Source: Saussurea involucrata (Eukaryota; Streptophyta; Magnoliopsida; Asterales; Asteraceae). From it: a stretch of 64,000 bases of DNA. Location of the stretch: contig CM066321.1 of the NCBI GenBank assembly GCA_033807775.1, positions 47,100,555 to 47,164,554 on the forward strand. Reading direction: 5' to 3'. This document shows positions 62,170 through 64,000 of this stretch, piece by piece (the first letter of the stretch is position 1; the number at the start of each line of letters is the position of its first letter). The translations under genes were made by a program, and so were the position numbers. Under the pieces are notes generated by a model, which saw only the letters and a program-made list of their open reading frames with translations, had not been told where the DNA came from and searched no databases.

Positions 62170-62181
62170 TGGTATCAGAGC
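62170..62181 (+). promoter_or_regulatory. primer-binding site of the younger copia element
   Basis: TGGTATCAGAGC, initiator Met tRNA type, two bases after the LTR. Confidence 0.85.
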
Positions 62182-62441
62182 TTGCTTTATTTTCTTAAAT
62201 CAAACCATCCAATCTACCAAGGTTGATTCACTGTTGTTGATTATGTGTGCATTTCAAAGCTTCCTAGTATACTCTGTTTTACAGTTTAAAGTTTAAAAGT
62301 TAATACACCACTGTTTTAAGCTTTCCAGTCTAGATTAAAGATATTATCTACTGTTCATTACTGTTCCATTGGTTACTATTCACTTACTTTCAGTTTATAC
62401 TCTTTCAAATCCAGTTGAAACTGTTATACCCTTTTTTTTAA

Positions 62442-63599
62442 ATGACAAATAACAATATCGACGCTATTTATACTGCTGGTTCTCTGACTAAGCCTCCTAC
62501 TCTTCTGAGAGATGAATATCCTCAATGGAAGATTAGGATGGTTAACTTCCTTGAGGGAATGGACAGAGATTTAATGCGTTCTGTCACGGATGGACCATTC
62601 AAACCCATGGTTTTGGTTCCACGTGTACCCGCAACACAAACTACTGCTGAGATTCCTGCTCACCTTGAACCCAAAACCACCGGATTCACTGATGAAGAGA
62701 CATTAAAAATGGAAAATGATCTAAAAGCAGTTAGACTTCTGATTATGGCCATTCCTAATGAAATATTTCAAGAACTAGATTCATGTGTTACTGCCAAAAA
62801 AATATGGGATCAACTTCTTAATCAGCTTGAGGGTGGCATCAAAACCCAAAAGAACAGAAGGACCCAATGTATAAATGAATACAACGATTTCAAAGCACTT
62901 CCTGAGGAAACCTTACAACAAACCTACAACAGATTCAATGTTTTGATAAACAAATGTAAAAAGTGTGGGGTTGTTAGGTCGAAGGAAGATAACAATGTTT
63001 TGTTCCAGAAAAGTCTGAATGATGAATGGTTAAATCTGTCCATGTCTTTACAAGCTAACCAAGATCTAGATGCATGGTCTCTTACCGATGTGTATGGCAC
63101 TCTGGCCGCACAAGAGAAGGATGTTGTCAAACAAAAGGGCAAATCCACCATTGCAGGACCTATTGCGTTAGTCTCTGAATCAAAGAAATCCACAGAAGGA
63201 AAAATCAATAGAGAAAGTTCCAGCAGAGGAAAGAAGAAGAAGAGTAAGAGTTTGGTAGCTGAAAGTGATACAGAAGAAAACTCGTCAGATGAAGATGACG
63301 ATATAAATGCGTTTGCTAAATCTCTCGCATTAATCACTCAACAATTCAACAAGAGATTTGGCAACAGAGCATTCGACAGAAGAGGTAGATATGAAAAGGA
63401 TGAGAACAGAGCTTATGCTGCACCCCCACAACAGAACCATCACAACAGAGCTCCGATAGAACAGAGACAGCAACAGAAGTTCAATACTCCTGCTCCACAG
63501 AAGGCTGATGTTGCCCAACCCATCAATCAGAATGATGGACGCTGCTTTAGATGCGGCAAACCTGGCCACTTCTCTGCTAACTGTAAAGGAAACTTGTAA
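62442..63599 (+). CDS. copia Gag with CCHC knuckle, 385 aa, then frame change
   Basis: ATG at 62442 (MTNNNIDAIY). A copia gag core is clear: LLRDEYPQWKIRMVNFLEG, KKIWDQLLNQLEGG, TYNRFNVLINKCKKCG, and NDEWLNLSMSL. A Ser/Lys/Asp-rich spacer and Gln/Asn-rich stretch precede the knuckle CFRCGKPGHFSANC near the end. It stops at TAA (63597-63599). The -1 frame is open from near 63588 to the end of the window (KDQDYYKNKYKYNYRE… ELEMHVSLLTEEFQLLKQKL), clearly the continuation of gag with a coiled coil. The gene is either mutated by a 1-base change or uses frameshifting. The remainder lies beyond the window. Confidence 0.82.
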   Translation: MTNNNIDAIYTAGSLTKPPTLLRDEYPQWKIRMVNFLEGMDRDLMRSVTDGPFKPMVLVPRVPATQTTAEIPAHLEPKTTGFTDEETLKMENDLKAVRLLIMAIPNEIFQELDSCVTAKKIWDQLLNQLEGGIKTQKNRRTQCINEYNDFKALPEETLQQTYNRFNVLINKCKKCGVVRSKEDNNVLFQKSLNDEWLNLSMSLQANQDLDAWSLTDVYGTLAAQEKDVVKQKGKSTIAGPIALVSESKKSTEGKINRESSSRGKKKKSKSLVAESDTEENSSDEDDDINAFAKSLALITQQFNKRFGNRAFDRRGRYEKDENRAYAAPPQQNHHNRAPIEQRQQQKFNTPAPQKADVAQPINQNDGRCFRCGKPGHFSANCKGNL

Positions 63600-64000
63600 A
63601 AGATCAAGATTATTACAAGAATAAATACAAGTACAACTACAGAGAAAGAAGCTATGTTGCTGAGACGGAGAACTGGATCTCTGATTCATCTTCTGATGAT
63701 GAACCAGAGCAAGCCATTATTGCTGTGGATGATGGAAGTTTGGAAGTTGATTGGATGACCGGAGGAAGAATAGAAAAGTCCGAAGAAGAAGATGTGGCTC
63801 ATGCATTTGCCCTGACCGTAACAGAGCCAGACAACAGAGCGCTGGAGACAACCAGACCCAGTGCCAAGGTACATTTCTCTGAATCCAAGTCTGACTCAGA
63901 ACTTGAGATGCATGTGTCATTACTCACTGAAGAGTTTCAACTCTTAAAACAAAAGCTTTCTGAGGAAAAAGAGTTAAGAAAACTAGCTCAGAAGGATCTG
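63588..64000 (+). CDS. copia Gag continuation in the -1 frame, partial
   Basis: Open to the window edge with no stop. It is acidic and coiled-coil-rich (SSDDEPEQAIIAVDDG, EEDVAHAFALTV, LLTEEFQLLKQKLSEEKEL), resembling the post-knuckle gag extension of the Sirevirus-like elements at 36.6-38 kb. Confidence 0.65.

Larger units (their letters stand above)
61453..64000 (+). mobile_element. younger Ty1/copia element, 5' part (runs off the window)
   Basis: 5' LTR 61453-62167, primer-binding site 62170-62181, gag from 62442, continuing past 64000. CAGAGC/CAGAGG words are frequent in LTR and gag. The LTR resembles that of the element at 50494. Confidence 0.82.

Noticed and set aside
34434..62181. Recurring TGGTATCAGAGC words considered as tRNA gene fragments
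   Set aside because: Each lies directly inside an LTR and lacks a cloverleaf; they are primer-binding sites.

Overview
This is a plant nuclear genome window from a eudicot, possibly an asterid (the family is not proven). It holds GT-AG introns, one split host gene, very AT-rich flanks, and layers of nested LTR retrotransposons and MITEs. No rRNA gene, intact tRNA gene or CRISPR array was found.

Region 1 (1-28.7 kb) is one host gene on the + strand. It is a full-size ABCB (P-glycoprotein/MDR-type) ABC transporter of 12 exons (1997-28554). Joining the exons at canonical splice sites gives one uninterrupted 1255-residue reading frame with two membrane domains and two complete nucleotide-binding domains. 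The introns are full of transposons. At least eight copies of one near-palindromic CACTA-ended MITE lie in introns 1, 3, 5, 6, 7, 9, 10 and 11. Tourist-like MITEs with TTA/TAA target duplications are nested inside some of them. Intron 8 carries a tandem TRIM array.

Intron 10 is 15.3 kb and contains a complete minus-strand Ty3/gypsy chromovirus-like element (12488-25620, target duplication TATAT). Its left LTR is split by a very young gag-only copia element (13450-18345, target duplication GTAAG). Its RT/RNase H region is replaced by a truncated Ty1/copia segment, which makes a gypsy-copia chimera.

Region 2 (28.6-34.1 kb) is gene-free and AT-rich. It has two related ~2-3 kb repeat units, an element built from GTTCGTTTA words, and a ~420 bp near-perfect hairpin.

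Region 3 (34.1-64 kb) is a retrotransposon nest. A Sirevirus-like copia element begins at 34140 on the + strand, with gag, pol, a multi-PPT region and TCCGGA arrays. It is interrupted in gag by an opposite-strand deletion derivative of the same lineage (38414-45589, target duplication AGGAT) that lacks pol but keeps a downstream ORF of unknown function (ORF3). The outer element is broken at 50493 by another minus-strand element carrying a divergent ORF3. That element is broken at 54535 by a + strand copia element with a decayed pol, and this in turn is broken at 61452 by a younger + strand copia element that runs off the window.

The most interesting signals are the lineage-specific short palindromic words that saturate LTRs, leaders and even coding sequence (TCCGGA, CAGAGG/CCTCTG, GGTATACC), the uncharacterised ORF3 family, the gag-only element, the gypsy-copia chimera, and an in-window empty site for the CACTA-like MITE. 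All calls were made by eye from the sequence; no database search was run.
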